A DNA stretch of 64,000 nucleotides from positions 62,001 through 126,000 of the forward strand of contig JAOAPN010000008.1 in the NCBI GenBank assembly GCA_025462885.1, given 5' to 3'. A program made the translations under genes and the position numbers. Below are positions 7,490 through 16,526 of the stretch, in pieces. The notes below the pieces were generated by a model. That model worked only from the letters and a program-made list of their open reading frames with translations. It made no database searches and was not told the origin of the DNA. This stretch comes from Acidobacteriaceae bacterium. Lineage in GTDB: Bacteria; Acidobacteriota; Terriglobia; Terriglobales; Acidobacteriaceae. The first letter of the stretch is position 1; every line of letters starts with the position of its first letter.

Positions 7490-9938
7490 CACCATCACGA
7501 AGGACTGGAAAGAAGCGGGGTCCTTCCAGGCGCACATCAACCTGTATGGGTTTTGGGACGAGCACTGCTTTCTCACCAAGACCGGGGATTTAGGTTCGGT
7601 CCTCCGCATCGGTGGTATCGACTACGAAAGCCTCGGCCATGCTGGCCGCGACTACTGTGTCAAGCGGCTCGAAGCCGCCTTACGCAGCCTTGATGACAAG
7701 TGCCGCCTGTACCAGATTTTGTTTAAGCACAATCGGCCTGCGATTCCGCACGCCGAGTATGACAGCCCCCTGGTCCGTGCCGCTGTCGAGCAGCGCAGCG
7801 CATTCCTTCAATCGAAAGCCGACCGGCTGTACAGCATCGAGATGTATTGGATTGTGATGGTCGATGGCAAGTATGCCAAGACCGGCCTGTTTCATGCGCT
7901 GTCTCAGCTTACGAAGTCTCCACAAAAAGGTGTCCGTGAACTCAAGACGCTCTTCGCTGGCAAGCAGCAACGCACGCTGCTGTACGAGCAGATCGAGCGC
8001 GACCGGCTGCTGTTGCAGCAAAAGGTAAACAGTTTGAGTAGGCAGCTAAACGACCTCATGCGGGTCGAGCTGTCAGGGGCGGAAGAGACGTTTCGCATAT
8101 TGCGCCGTCTGGTGAACTTCCGCCCCTCCAAGATCGCAGACGCGCCGTTGTATGGAGCGCGTCATCTGGACTGGCAGGTATGCGACTCGGAGCTTGAGGC
8201 GCATCGGGGCTACCTGCGGATGGACGACGATTTTGTTCGCGTCCTCACCCTGAAAGAGCTTCCCGGCGAAACCCGACCCCTGTTGTTGAACGGCTTGCTT
8301 GATGTCCCGGCCAACTTCCATGTCGTCACCGAATGGCACCCGGTAGACAATGCGAAGGCCCGCAAAGAGATTGCCAGCCGCCGCCGCCATCACCACAACT
8401 CGAAGACCAGCTTCGTCTCGAACTTGCAGGACCGCCAGAACGCCGGGAATCAGGACAACCTCGTAGACGACTCCAAAGCCGCTGCCGTCGCGGAGCTGGG
8501 CGGCGCATTGACCGCGCTGGGCATGGAGGGCAAGAACTTCGGCGAGTTCACGCTGTCGGTCGTGATCTACGACGAGGACCGGGTGAAGGTCGAACATACC
8601 GTGGCAGAGTTCCAAAAGCTGTTCACGCAGCACGACGGCCTGCTCTATGAGGAACGCTACAACCTCTTAAATGCGTTCTTCGCCACGGTGCCCGGCAATA
8701 AGCAGTTCAACCTCCGCAAGCAGTGGGCGCTCAACTCCAATTACGCCGACCTGTCGTTTCTTTTTACCGTCGATAGCGGATCGCAGTGGAACCCGCATCT
8801 GGAGCGGGAATATCTCGCTGTCCTCGAATCGACACATGGCACGCCGTACTTCCTGAACATGCACTGCGGGGACGTGGCTCACGCGCTCATGCTCGGCGCA
8901 ACCGGCTCAGGGAAAAGTTTCTGCGCGTCAATGCTCATTCAGTCTGCACAGAAATATGACCCGCTGACCTTCATCTTCGACCTCGGCGGCAGTTACGAAA
9001 CGCTCACGCGGGCCTTCGGCGGATCGTATCTGAACGTCGGGCTGAAAAACCCCGGCTTTACGATCAATCCATTTTCCCTCGCGCCGACCCACGAGAACAT
9101 GAATTTTCTGTACCTGTTTCTCCGGGTACTGATAGAGGCTGGCGGGCGCTATGAGTTGACGCCTGAAGATGAGAAAGCCTTGTTCGCCGCGATTGAACGG
9201 GCCTACATGCTGCCCGCCGAGATACGGACGCTCACTAACTTCGCCTCCATCCTCGGGCCGCTGGGAGAGCGGCTGCATCGCTGGACACAGGCCGGGCAGT
9301 TCGGCCATCTCTTCGACAACCCCCAGGACACCCTTACCTTCTCTCGCTTCCAGACCTTCAACTTCGATGGTTGGTCGGACTACCCGGACATCCTGGAGCC
9401 ACTGTTGTTTTACGTCTTGCAGCGGGCCTCCTCGAAGATCGAAACGTCGGAGAACGTCGGAACCTTCAAGCCGTTTCTGATCGACGAAGCGTGGATCTTC
9501 CTTAAGAACAAGATCATCCGCGATTGGATCATTCGTGCCGAAAAAACGTGGAGGAAAAAGAACGCGGCCATGATCCTCGCTACGCAGTCGGTGGTGGAGC
9601 TGGCTGCGTCGGACATGCTGCACATCGTCAACGAGTCCTGCCCCACCAAGATATTCCTCGCCAACCCCAACATCGACCGCAGGATGTATGCCGAAATCTT
9701 CCAGTTGAACGACACCCAGCTTGAATTGCTGGAGTCATTGGTGCCCAAGCGTGAGCTGCTGCTGATCCAGCCGCGCGGCACGAAAAAGCTGGTGCTGGAA
9801 GTGGACGCGCTGGGGTATTGGATGGCGACCAACAACGCCCGCGACAACATCCGCAAACAGGATTACTTCTCTCGCTTCGGGCCGGAACAAGGTTTGATCC
9901 GGCTCGCTCACGATTACCCCAACCCCCTCAACTCATAA
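7476..9938 (+). CDS. virB4: VirB4/TrbE-type T4SS ATPase
   Basis: An 820-residue protein, the usual length for VirB4. The N-terminal half is the CagE/TrbE/VirB domain. The C-terminal half is a RecA-like ATPase with Walker A GATGSGKS at residues 474-481 and Walker B FLIDEAW at about 667-673. Later motifs ATQSV and the IFLANPN segment match the family. It energises pilus assembly and substrate transfer at the cytoplasmic face of the inner membrane, with VirB11 and VirD4, both encoded downstream. All catalytic residues are in place and there is no sign of decay. The gene starts inside the end of virB3. Confidence 0.95.
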   Translation: MFKVDTITKDWKEAGSFQAHINLYGFWDEHCFLTKTGDLGSVLRIGGIDYESLGHAGRDYCVKRLEAALRSLDDKCRLYQILFKHNRPAIPHAEYDSPLVRAAVEQRSAFLQSKADRLYSIEMYWIVMVDGKYAKTGLFHALSQLTKSPQKGVRELKTLFAGKQQRTLLYEQIERDRLLLQQKVNSLSRQLNDLMRVELSGAEETFRILRRLVNFRPSKIADAPLYGARHLDWQVCDSELEAHRGYLRMDDDFVRVLTLKELPGETRPLLLNGLLDVPANFHVVTEWHPVDNAKARKEIASRRRHHHNSKTSFVSNLQDRQNAGNQDNLVDDSKAAAVAELGGALTALGMEGKNFGEFTLSVVIYDEDRVKVEHTVAEFQKLFTQHDGLLYEERYNLLNAFFATVPGNKQFNLRKQWALNSNYADLSFLFTVDSGSQWNPHLEREYLAVLESTHGTPYFLNMHCGDVAHALMLGATGSGKSFCASMLIQSAQKYDPLTFIFDLGGSYETLTRAFGGSYLNVGLKNPGFTINPFSLAPTHENMNFLYLFLRVLIEAGGRYELTPEDEKALFAAIERAYMLPAEIRTLTNFASILGPLGERLHRWTQAGQFGHLFDNPQDTLTFSRFQTFNFDGWSDYPDILEPLLFYVLQRASSKIETSENVGTFKPFLIDEAWIFLKNKIIRDWIIRAEKTWRKKNAAMILATQSVVELAASDMLHIVNESCPTKIFLANPNIDRRMYAEIFQLNDTQLELLESLVPKRELLLIQPRGTKKLVLEVDALGYWMATNNARDNIRKQDYFSRFGPEQGLIRLAHDYPNPLNS

Positions 9939-9970
9939 CCCCATTCACCCCAACCTTCAAAGGAGATTTC

Positions 9971-10726
9971 ATGCGCACTGCTGCACCCATCATCCCTCTT
10001 TTGCTTGGCCTTGCTGCGACCGTGGCCCACGGCCAGCAGACCGCTCGCCTGGTCAAGTACCACGCCAACGATATTGTCAGTGTCCGCGCCCGTATGCGTT
10101 ACACCACGCTCATTGAGCTGCCCAGCACGGAAAAGATTCTGGAGGTTGCCACCGGCGATAAAGACTTCTGGATTATCGACACGGTTGGCAACTACTGCTT
10201 TCTGCATCCAGCGAAAGAAGGCATCCACTCCAACCTCAACCTCATTACCGACAAGGGCACGGTGTACTCGTTCGTGTTGGATGATGTCGAGTCCGGCGAT
10301 CCCGACCTCAAGATCGTCATCCAGCCGTCCGACCCATCCTCGCTTGCCGCCGCCAACGGCGTCCGCCAGCTCGTGCCAGCCAGTGAGGTAGAGGCTGCCC
10401 GTGCCCAGGTTCAGGCCGCGGCGACCCGCGCCACTGCTGCGGTCGAACAGTTCCGCGCGGACTATCCCACCCAGGCATTGAAGTTCGATTACGCCTTCCA
10501 CGACGAAAAGCCCTTCGATGTGTCGGCGATCTATCACGATGACAAATTCACTTACATCAAGTCGTCGACTTCCGAGAAGTTTTCCATCTACGAGATGAAA
10601 GACGGCAAGCCAGACCTCATCACCTTTCAGTTGAAGGATGGCACGTACATCATCCCCACGGTGGTCGATCACGGCTATCTCGAAATCGGCAAGCATCGGC
10701 TTGAGTTCCATCGGAACGGGAAGTAG
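9971..10726 (+). CDS. virB9: VirB9/TrbG/CagX-type outer-membrane complex protein
   Basis: The ATG at 9971 follows AAAGGAG at 9959-9965 and opens a clear signal peptide (PIIPLLLGLAATVAHGQQ), so the longer reading frame starting at 9818 is rejected. The 251-residue protein has the VirB9 layout: an N-terminal beta domain (YTTLIELPSTEKILEVATGD, NLNLITDKGTVYSF) and a C-terminal beta domain (LKFDYAFHDEKPFDVSAIYHD, FTYIKSSTSEKFSIYEMKDG). VirB9 helps form the outer-membrane core of the T4SS with VirB10 and normally a VirB7 lipoprotein; no VirB7 gene is seen here. virB10 follows 5 nt later. Confidence 0.85.
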   Translation: MRTAAPIIPLLLGLAATVAHGQQTARLVKYHANDIVSVRARMRYTTLIELPSTEKILEVATGDKDFWIIDTVGNYCFLHPAKEGIHSNLNLITDKGTVYSFVLDDVESGDPDLKIVIQPSDPSSLAAANGVRQLVPASEVEAARAQVQAAATRATAAVEQFRADYPTQALKFDYAFHDEKPFDVSAIYHDDKFTYIKSSTSEKFSIYEMKDGKPDLITFQLKDGTYIIPTVVDHGYLEIGKHRLEFHRNGK

Positions 10727-10731
10727 GCGCG

Positions 10732-11964
10732 ATGGCAGACGAAAAGCAGACCTCTCCAATAGAGCCCCAGGCAGTTTCGCCGGGGGCGGAATCGCCGAGC
10801 GCGCAGCTCCGCGACAAACGCACCACGCCGGAGGGTGTGGTGCCCAAACAGGCCCAGGGATATGTCATCGCCGGACTCGCTGTACTCATCCTGATGGCCG
10901 TGATGTTCTCCAAAAACCATGCCAAGCCCGCTGCGAAAACTGCCGAGTCCGGCCCGCTGGCTATGTCCACCGACATGAACCAGCGGAAGATTCAGGAGTT
11001 GGAGCAGGACTTGAGCGCCGACCAGCGACAGGGCCAGCAGGCGCAGCGGGCCGAGAACAATGGCGCTGCACCCGTCGCCAATGCTCCCACCGTACAGGCC
11101 GGAGGCGTTGCACCTCCGGTTACGCAGTTGCCTCCAGCCGCGCCGCCGCCCAGTGATCCGGTAGCGGATGCGGAAAAGGCAATAGCGTTCAAAGCCCGCT
11201 TTGCGTCGAATCTCGTCTCCGCCAATGATGGCGCTTCGCACCCATCGGCGGAGCCGGTAGATTTCTCTGGAAGCACTCCGGCCCGCCCATCGAGCACTCC
11301 GCAAGCTCCCGCTACGCAGCCCGCTGCAACGGACAAAAAGCGTGCCCCGGAGGTCAATGTCAATTCCGCACAGGGGCAGCCGTATGTCGTCTTCGAGGGA
11401 ACGACTATCGACACCGTGTTGGTGAATCGACTTGATGGGGAGTTCGCCGGGCCATTGAAGGTCATGGTCACGAACCCCATCTACAGCCAGGACCGCCAGC
11501 ACCTTCTTGTCCCGGAAGGCACATTCATTTTGGGCGATGTCCAGAAGGTCGGCGGCCTCGGCCAGAAGCGCCTTGCCGTCACCTTCCATCGTCTCCTGAT
11601 GCCGGATGGATACTCCGTCGATCTTGACCAGTTTCACGGTCTCGACCAGGCCGGAGCCACCGGCCTTAAAGACAAAATCAACAACCACTATGTCGAGATA
11701 TTCGGAGCGTCGATTGCGCTTGGCATCATCTCTGGCGCAGCCGAGGCGACGAACAACAATCAAGGCTACAACGAAACGGGAAGCGAAGCCTACAAGTCCG
11801 GTATCGCTTCGAGCCTGTCACAGTCGAGCGCCAATGTGCTCGACCGCTTCATCAACATCCCCCCAACCATCACGATCCGCGAAGGCCATCGGATCAAGGT
11901 TTACATCACGCAGGACATGCTTCTCCCTGCGTATGACGCCCACACGATCCCAACTAATTTCTAA
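10732..11964 (+). CDS. virB10: VirB10/TrbI-type T4SS channel protein
   Basis: A 410-residue protein with a short cytoplasmic N-terminus, one transmembrane helix (GYVIAGLAVLILMAVMF, about residues 43-59), a coiled-coil-like and Pro/Ala-rich periplasmic stretch, and a conserved C-terminal beta barrel (VFEGTTIDTVLVNRLDGEF, VPEGTFILGDVQ, RLAVTFHRLLMPDG). This is the standard TrbI/VirB10 plan. VirB10 spans both membranes and passes the energy signal from the ATPases to the outer-membrane complex. It follows virB9 by 5 nt and precedes the virB5-like gene by 65 nt, a gap with only a ribosome-binding site. Confidence 0.93.
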   Translation: MADEKQTSPIEPQAVSPGAESPSAQLRDKRTTPEGVVPKQAQGYVIAGLAVLILMAVMFSKNHAKPAAKTAESGPLAMSTDMNQRKIQELEQDLSADQRQGQQAQRAENNGAAPVANAPTVQAGGVAPPVTQLPPAAPPPSDPVADAEKAIAFKARFASNLVSANDGASHPSAEPVDFSGSTPARPSSTPQAPATQPAATDKKRAPEVNVNSAQGQPYVVFEGTTIDTVLVNRLDGEFAGPLKVMVTNPIYSQDRQHLLVPEGTFILGDVQKVGGLGQKRLAVTFHRLLMPDGYSVDLDQFHGLDQAGATGLKDKINNHYVEIFGASIALGIISGAAEATNNNQGYNETGSEAYKSGIASSLSQSSANVLDRFINIPPTITIREGHRIKVYITQDMLLPAYDAHTIPTNF

Positions 11965-12029
11965 GCCGCCATCGCTATCCATCAACCCGCGCCAAGGCTG
12001 ACGCTTTGGCGCTTCACAAAGGAGCTGTT

Positions 12030-12944
12030 ATGAAATTCGGCAAGTCTTTCCTTTCCATCCTCGCCGCTGCTCTCGTGCTTTCGGTCGCGCCGAGGGCACA
12101 TGCGCAGTTCGGCAGCGGCATCGTGTACGACCCCACTCAAAGCGCCCACGCCGTTCAGGAGATCGAACAGGGTGAACAGCAGCTCCAGAAGTGGGCGACC
12201 GAACTCAACAACTGGCAGCAGCACCTCCTCAAAGAGGCGCAGATTTTTACGACCGCCGAACAGACCCGGACTCAGATCGTCACCATGTACAACCTCGCCT
12301 ACCAGATGGCGACGATGCCGCAGAACCTTGAAGCCAGGTACAAAGCGGATTGGGCGCAGTGGCAAAGCCTCGCCGCCCCGCCGAATACTTACGGCAACAC
12401 CTCGCCGCTGGTCAACGCTCTCAACTTCGGCGGTCTTCCCCAGGCGCAGCAGGGTTATAACAGCGCCTACATTCAGGCGCAAAGTTATCCCTCCGGTAAT
12501 TATTCGTCCCTCGACTCCCGCACCCAGGCTACCGTTGCCAACCAGTACGCCACCTCGGAGCTGGCGCAAACAACCACCACCAACACCCTCTCGACGCTCG
12601 GAACCATCCGCACCAACGAGCAGGGGTTTGCATCGAAGCTCACCAATCTCGAATCGGACACCTTTTCTACCGATCCCAGCCAGCAAACGCAGAATGCTCT
12701 GCTCGGCAAGATCAACTCCGCGACCTTGCTCCAGATTCACTCTCAGCAGGACACCAACCAGCTTCTCGCTGCTTCCATCCAGCAGCAGCTCATCGCTCAG
12801 AAGCAGCAGATCGACGCGCAGAACCGCTCCCTCAATAACTCGGTCTACTTCCAGCAGAACTTCCCCACCACCATGCAGAACGTGAATAACGGCGTGAGCG
12901 ATTCCATGCACTCCATCTCACTCAGCATCAACGGGAGCAACTGA
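12030..12944 (+). CDS. virB5: TrbJ/VirB5-like periplasmic T4SS protein
   Basis: ATG 12030 follows AAAGGAG and starts a signal peptide (KSFLSILAAALVLSVAPRAHAQ); the longer frame from 12006 lacks one at its start. The ~304-residue protein is rich in Gln, Asn and Ser and largely helical, with an N-terminal motif VYDPTQSAHAVQEIEQGEQQL characteristic in pieces (VYDPTQ, AVQEIEQGEQQLQKW) of TrbJ. VirB5/TrbJ proteins are minor pilus components or help pilus growth. The 3' end overlaps the next start in the string TGATG. The family call rests on signal peptide, helical composition, DPT motif and position. Confidence 0.75.
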   Translation: MKFGKSFLSILAAALVLSVAPRAHAQFGSGIVYDPTQSAHAVQEIEQGEQQLQKWATELNNWQQHLLKEAQIFTTAEQTRTQIVTMYNLAYQMATMPQNLEARYKADWAQWQSLAAPPNTYGNTSPLVNALNFGGLPQAQQGYNSAYIQAQSYPSGNYSSLDSRTQATVANQYATSELAQTTTTNTLSTLGTIRTNEQGFASKLTNLESDTFSTDPSQQTQNALLGKINSATLLQIHSQQDTNQLLAASIQQQLIAQKQQIDAQNRSLNNSVYFQQNFPTTMQNVNNGVSDSMHSISLSINGSN

Positions 12945-13765
12945 TGGGACAGAACATCATCGCGCAGCTCGGGCAAGCGATTACCCAACTGCTCTCTTCG
13001 CAAAGCAACACACTCCAGGCCACGGGACTCGACATCTTCCGTGGCCTGGCGGTGATCCTGATTGTCTGGTTCGGGATTAAATCCGCCCTGTCCGCTTCGC
13101 AGGGCGGCGGCGGCTTCCACTTCGCCAAGTTCGCCGACCTGATCCTGATGATTGCACTTGGCCTGGGGATGCTGACGTATTACTCGACGCCGATCCCCGG
13201 CACCGGCACCAGCTTCTCGGACCTCATCACCAAAGAGGGCCTGAACCTTTCGTCACAGATCGAATCCAGCCAAACGCAGTCCATCGCTAACACCATTACC
13301 GCGCAGGAGCAGCAGCTTGGCTCGCCTCCGGGCAGCTTCAACCTCATCGAAGACCTCACCTATCTGCTCATCGTCGTCCTGCTCGCTCTGATGGAGGCGG
13401 CGGCCTTCGCCGTGATTGCCTATGGCTATGTCGCTTCCGCCGTATGCGTCCTTATAGGTCCGATCTTCATTCCGTGGTTCATCGTGCCGAAGATGGATTG
13501 GCTGTTCTGGGGATGGCTGAAAGCCTTTATCGGTTTCAGCTTCTATCAGGTCGTCGCCTCGGCCTTTATCTATGTCTTCTCGAAGGTGCTGACTTCGATG
13601 TTCCAGGTCATCGGCAACATCAGCATCTCGAACGCCTTTACCGTCCTGCCTGCGTTGCTGATTACACTTTTCGTCTGCATCTACGGGCTGGTCAAAATCC
13701 CCGAACTCACGAGTGCCATACTCAGCGGTCGCGCCGGCACCTGGGTCAACGTGATGGGAGAGTAG
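12944..13765 (+). CDS. virB6: VirB6/TrbL-type polytopic membrane protein
   Basis: A 273-residue protein with about six hydrophobic segments, for example IFRGLAVILIVWFGI, LILMIALGLGMLTYY, YLLIVVLLALMEAAAF, YVASAVCVLIGPIFIPWF, FYQVVASAFIYVF and VLPALLITLFVCIYGLV. The central hydrophilic loop (about residues 90-145) is rich in Ser and Gln. This is the TrbL/VirB6 plan. VirB6 forms part of the inner-membrane channel that takes the DNA substrate. It shares the sequence TGATG with the end of the virB5-like gene, and virB8 follows by 2 nt. Confidence 0.88.
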   Translation: MGQNIIAQLGQAITQLLSSQSNTLQATGLDIFRGLAVILIVWFGIKSALSASQGGGGFHFAKFADLILMIALGLGMLTYYSTPIPGTGTSFSDLITKEGLNLSSQIESSQTQSIANTITAQEQQLGSPPGSFNLIEDLTYLLIVVLLALMEAAAFAVIAYGYVASAVCVLIGPIFIPWFIVPKMDWLFWGWLKAFIGFSFYQVVASAFIYVFSKVLTSMFQVIGNISISNAFTVLPALLITLFVCIYGLVKIPELTSAILSGRAGTWVNVMGE

Positions 13766-13767
13766 CC

Positions 13768-14451
13768 ATGCCAAAAGCACAGCATGAACTCCCCATCACC
13801 GATGCCGGGCACAAGTTTCTGGAACTGTATGCCGAGCCGGTCGTCACCAATACCTACCTCAAGGTGGCGATCCTTGTGCTCTCCGTCGTTACGCTTGCTT
13901 CGCTTGCGCTGCTCTATCGCGCCTCAACCGCTGCCTTGCGGCTGAAGCCGCTCATCATCTCTATCACCGATGCCGGACGCGGCCAGGTTGTGAACTATGC
14001 CGACTTTTCTCATGTGCCTGTCGAGCGCGTCAGCAAATACTATCTGGCGCGCTGGGCGCAGCTCTACTACGGGCGCAATCACGCCACGCTGCAACGTGAT
14101 TTCGCGGAGTCATTGAATTTCTTTTCCAACGAATTGCAGGGTGCGACGCTGGCCCGCGTCACCAAAGCAAAAACGCTTGAAACTTTCCTGCTCGATCCCA
14201 GCGCCCCCAACGTGGACATCGAGATTAAGGCCGTAGTGCTCGACGATACGCGCCAAGCCCCGTATCGCGCCCACATCGAGTTCGAGAAAGTCTTTTACTC
14301 GCTCGGCGACCAGCAGGAGCAGAGCCGCGAACGCTGGACCGCCAACGTCGTCTACGGATTCCGTGATGAGGTTCCGAACGCGATGCTGCTCACCAATCCG
14401 CTCGGCGTGGTCATCAGCTACGTCCACGAAGACCAGGCATTCGGGAGCTGA
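13768..14451 (+). CDS. virB8: VirB8/TrbF-type inner-membrane scaffold protein
   Basis: The start at ATG 13768, 2 nt after the virB6 stop, gives a 227-residue protein; the longer frame from 13444 lies over virB6 and is rejected. It has a short cytoplasmic N-terminus, one transmembrane helix (VAILVLSVVTLASLALLY), then a periplasmic NTF2-like domain (FAESLNFFSNELQG, VDIEIKAVVLDD, APYRAHIEFEKVF, WTANVVYGF). This is the VirB8/TrbF plan. VirB8 nucleates assembly of the channel by contacting VirB9, VirB10 and VirB6. All are encoded next to it. Confidence 0.88.
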   Translation: MPKAQHELPITDAGHKFLELYAEPVVTNTYLKVAILVLSVVTLASLALLYRASTAALRLKPLIISITDAGRGQVVNYADFSHVPVERVSKYYLARWAQLYYGRNHATLQRDFAESLNFFSNELQGATLARVTKAKTLETFLLDPSAPNVDIEIKAVVLDDTRQAPYRAHIEFEKVFYSLGDQQEQSRERWTANVVYGFRDEVPNAMLLTNPLGVVISYVHEDQAFGS

Positions 14452-14456
14452 CCACT

Positions 14457-14843
14457 ATGCGACCGAAGTTACCCATCCTGCTTTACTGCGCCGACCGTGA
14501 ACTGCTCTCCGCTACAGCGTTCGCGTTGCGCCTGCAACCCTATGAAGTAACTGCGGTCGATGATTGCCGCAGCGCCGCTGCCGTCATGGTCACAGGCGAG
14601 CTCGTGTGCGGCATCCTGATCCATGCGCGTCAGGGCGACCTCGCCGGCAGGCTGATTCATCGGCTGCTGGAAGCAGACTTGCACGCACCTGTTCTTCTCG
14701 TGGACCGTGCCGGCGACCTCGCACCCGTCCGCTACGCCGACATGGTGCTCTATGGCCGCAATACCTCGATGGCCCATATCCTCGGCGCTCTCAATGTGCT
14801 GTGTGCGCGCAAACGCGGACCACATCCCCGGAGTGCGGCGTGA
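14457..14843 (+). CDS. Degenerate receiver-like protein inside the T4SS operon
   Basis: A 128-residue protein with the alternating pattern of a receiver domain: ILLYCADRELLSATAFALRL (strand 1 and helix 1), YEVTAVDDCRSAAAVM, LVCGILIHARQGDLAG, APVLLVDRAGD, then a tail helix. At the position of the phospho-acceptor the sequence is ILIHAR rather than an Asp, and the acidic pair after strand 1 is reduced to one Asp. It is therefore unlikely to be phosphorylated in the usual way and is a pseudo-receiver. It is sandwiched between virB8 (5 nt) and the methyltransferase gene (4-nt overlap), so it is part of the transfer operon. It may be a protein-protein switch; the role is unknown. Confidence 0.65.
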   Translation: MRPKLPILLYCADRELLSATAFALRLQPYEVTAVDDCRSAAAVMVTGELVCGILIHARQGDLAGRLIHRLLEADLHAPVLLVDRAGDLAPVRYADMVLYGRNTSMAHILGALNVLCARKRGPHPRSAA

Positions 14844-16240
14844 GGTATGTATCCGTCTGTTCGGGCATCGAGGCGGTATCGGTCGCATGGCAACCGCTCG
14901 GCTGGCGGCCTGCCATGTTCGCCGAGATCGATCCTTTCTGTGCATGGCTCCTGCACTCGCGCCACGGCGCATCGCGGCCTTTATTCATGCCGAGTCCGCA
15001 CGACGCACCTGATCGCAAAGAGGCGAAGCACCGCGCCGCCGCCATCCGCAACGTCGTTGCTCTGCCCGCCGATGGCGCGGTCATTAATGCCGGTGACTTT
15101 ACAAAGATTGGAGCAGACGATGTTGGAACAATCGACCTTCTGGCCGGAGGAACACCTTGCCAGTCTTTCTCCGTCGCTGGAAAACGAGCAGGATTGGATG
15201 ACCCGCGTGGCAACCTCACCATCGAGTTTGCTCGGCTTGCTGATCGACTCCGCCCCTTATGGCTGGTGTGGGAGAACGTCCCCGGCGTCCTGTCGATCGA
15301 CGACGGACGGACGTTTGGAGCCTTCCTCGGGCTCCTGGTCCAACTCGGGTATGGGATCGCCTACCGGGTTCTGGACGCTCGATATTTCGGAGTACCCCAG
15401 CGAAGGCGTCGCGTCTTCGTTGTCGGACATCTTGGAGACTGGAGACGTGCCGCGGCGGTTTTACTTGAGCGGTCGAGCCTGTCGGGGTATCCTCCGCCGC
15501 GCCGGGAACCGGGACAAGATGTTGCCGGAGGCCCTGGAGCGGGCCTTGCAAAAGGTAGCAGCCTCCATCCCGCCTATGCGGGACACGTCCTCGATTCAAG
15601 CACTGGCGACACAGCGCATTGCCTGAACGCCGGTGGGATGGGCCGGCAGGACTTTGAAACGGAAACCCTTATTACGGACTCTCTTTATATAGATGACTTC
15701 GATTCCATCGAAGGCAACACCGAGCGCGGCGGCCCGCTGGCCCCCATCGCCATCTGCACCGCTCACACTCAATCGAATGGCCGCAGGTTCTCCGAAGACC
15801 TGGCCTACGCGCTCGTAAGGGGAAACGATCAGGCGGTTGCTTTCAATCTCCGTGCGCGACAGGGCGCAGCGGACGCAGGCGAGATCGCGCCGACGCTGCG
15901 CAGCATGGGGCAGGATGCGGTCGCCATCAGCGCGAACCAGCGTGGGGAACTTCGGGAGAGTCCGGTGCATGGAAGCCTCACCGCCTCCAGAAGCGGCAAA
16001 CAGTTCAACGGAGTCATGCAGGAGATGGCCGTGCGCCGGCTGACGCCGCGCGAGTGTGAGCGCCTGCAAGGATTCCCCGATGACTACACCCTCGTTGACT
16101 ATCGCGGCAAGCCCGCCTCCGATGGTCCCCGCTACAAGGCGCTCGGCAACAGTATGGCGGTGCCGGTCATGCGCTGGATCGGCGAACGCATCGCAGCCGT
16201 CCATGCAATCCCCGGAGGTTTGGAGACTCATGTTCGCTAA
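14840..16240 (+). CDS. DNA (cytosine-5) methyltransferase
   Basis: A 466-residue enzyme from GTG 14840; the frame is open further upstream, but the conserved motif I (YVSVCSGIEAVSVAW) begins right after this GTG, which overlaps the previous stop as GTGA. Motif IV GGTPCQSFS carries the catalytic Cys107 and motif VI WENVPGVL the Glu145. Motif VIII RRRRVFVVG and the C-terminal motifs IX-X (RRLTPRECERLQGFPDDY, ALGNSMAVPV) are present, so the enzyme looks complete. No restriction endonuclease lies nearby. An orphan C5 methyltransferase inside a conjugation operon may protect transferred DNA from host restriction; that role is inferred. Confidence 0.92.
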   Translation: MRYVSVCSGIEAVSVAWQPLGWRPAMFAEIDPFCAWLLHSRHGASRPLFMPSPHDAPDRKEAKHRAAAIRNVVALPADGAVINAGDFTKIGADDVGTIDLLAGGTPCQSFSVAGKRAGLDDPRGNLTIEFARLADRLRPLWLVWENVPGVLSIDDGRTFGAFLGLLVQLGYGIAYRVLDARYFGVPQRRRRVFVVGHLGDWRRAAAVLLERSSLSGYPPPRREPGQDVAGGPGAGLAKGSSLHPAYAGHVLDSSTGDTAHCLNAGGMGRQDFETETLITDSLYIDDFDSIEGNTERGGPLAPIAICTAHTQSNGRRFSEDLAYALVRGNDQAVAFNLRARQGAADAGEIAPTLRSMGQDAVAISANQRGELRESPVHGSLTASRSGKQFNGVMQEMAVRRLTPRECERLQGFPDDYTLVDYRGKPASDGPRYKALGNSMAVPVMRWIGERIAAVHAIPGGLETHVR

Positions 16241-16526
16241 CGCCGTTTTCGTCGCCACGCTCATCTTCCTCGCGCTCGGTTTCTGGCTCATGCACCAACT
16301 GCATTTCCTTGTGCCGTGGCGCAGCCTCATCCTGCACAGCTACCTCCAGAGCATCGCGGTCTATTGCGCTCTGCTCTTCGCCAACATCCTCGGCCTCACC
16401 ATCTGGATTGAACGCAAGTTTTTCCTGCGCGACACTGGCCGCAAACTCAAGCATCTTGACCAGGAGATACACAGTGGGCACTCAGAACTCTCAGAAGAAA
16501 TCACCGCGCAGTTCGGCGAAGAGTGA
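16230..16526 (+). CDS. Small two-helix membrane protein of the transfer operon
   Basis: ATG 16230 overlaps the end of the methyltransferase gene by 11 nt and is preceded by GGAGG. The 98-residue protein has two hydrophobic helices (FVATLIFLALGFWLMHQL and SIAVYCALLFANILGLTIWI) and a charged, helical C-terminal tail (RKLKHLDQEIHSGHSELSEEI). No known family is recognised. It probably sits in the inner membrane with its tail in the cytoplasm. Its 3' end overlaps the next gene by about 50 nt, which indicates tight coupling. It is probably a accessory factor of the transfer apparatus. Confidence 0.6.
   Translation: MFANAVFVATLIFLALGFWLMHQLHFLVPWRSLILHSYLQSIAVYCALLFANILGLTIWIERKFFLRDTGRKLKHLDQEIHSGHSELSEEITAQFGEE

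Noticed and set aside
7680-9623. Minus-strand frames over virB4
   Set aside because: Antisense shadows. Walker motifs lie on the plus strand and codon use favours virB4.
9818-9970. Longer start for the VirB9-type protein
   Set aside because: It overlaps virB4 and has no signal peptide. ATG 9971 has a strong ribosome-binding site and a signal peptide.
10650-11763. Long open frame on the minus strand over virB10
   Set aside because: High-GC shadow of the virB10 gene. It has no ribosome-binding site and no domain.
13444-13767. Longer start for the VirB8-type protein
   Set aside because: It lies within virB6 in another frame and lacks family features.
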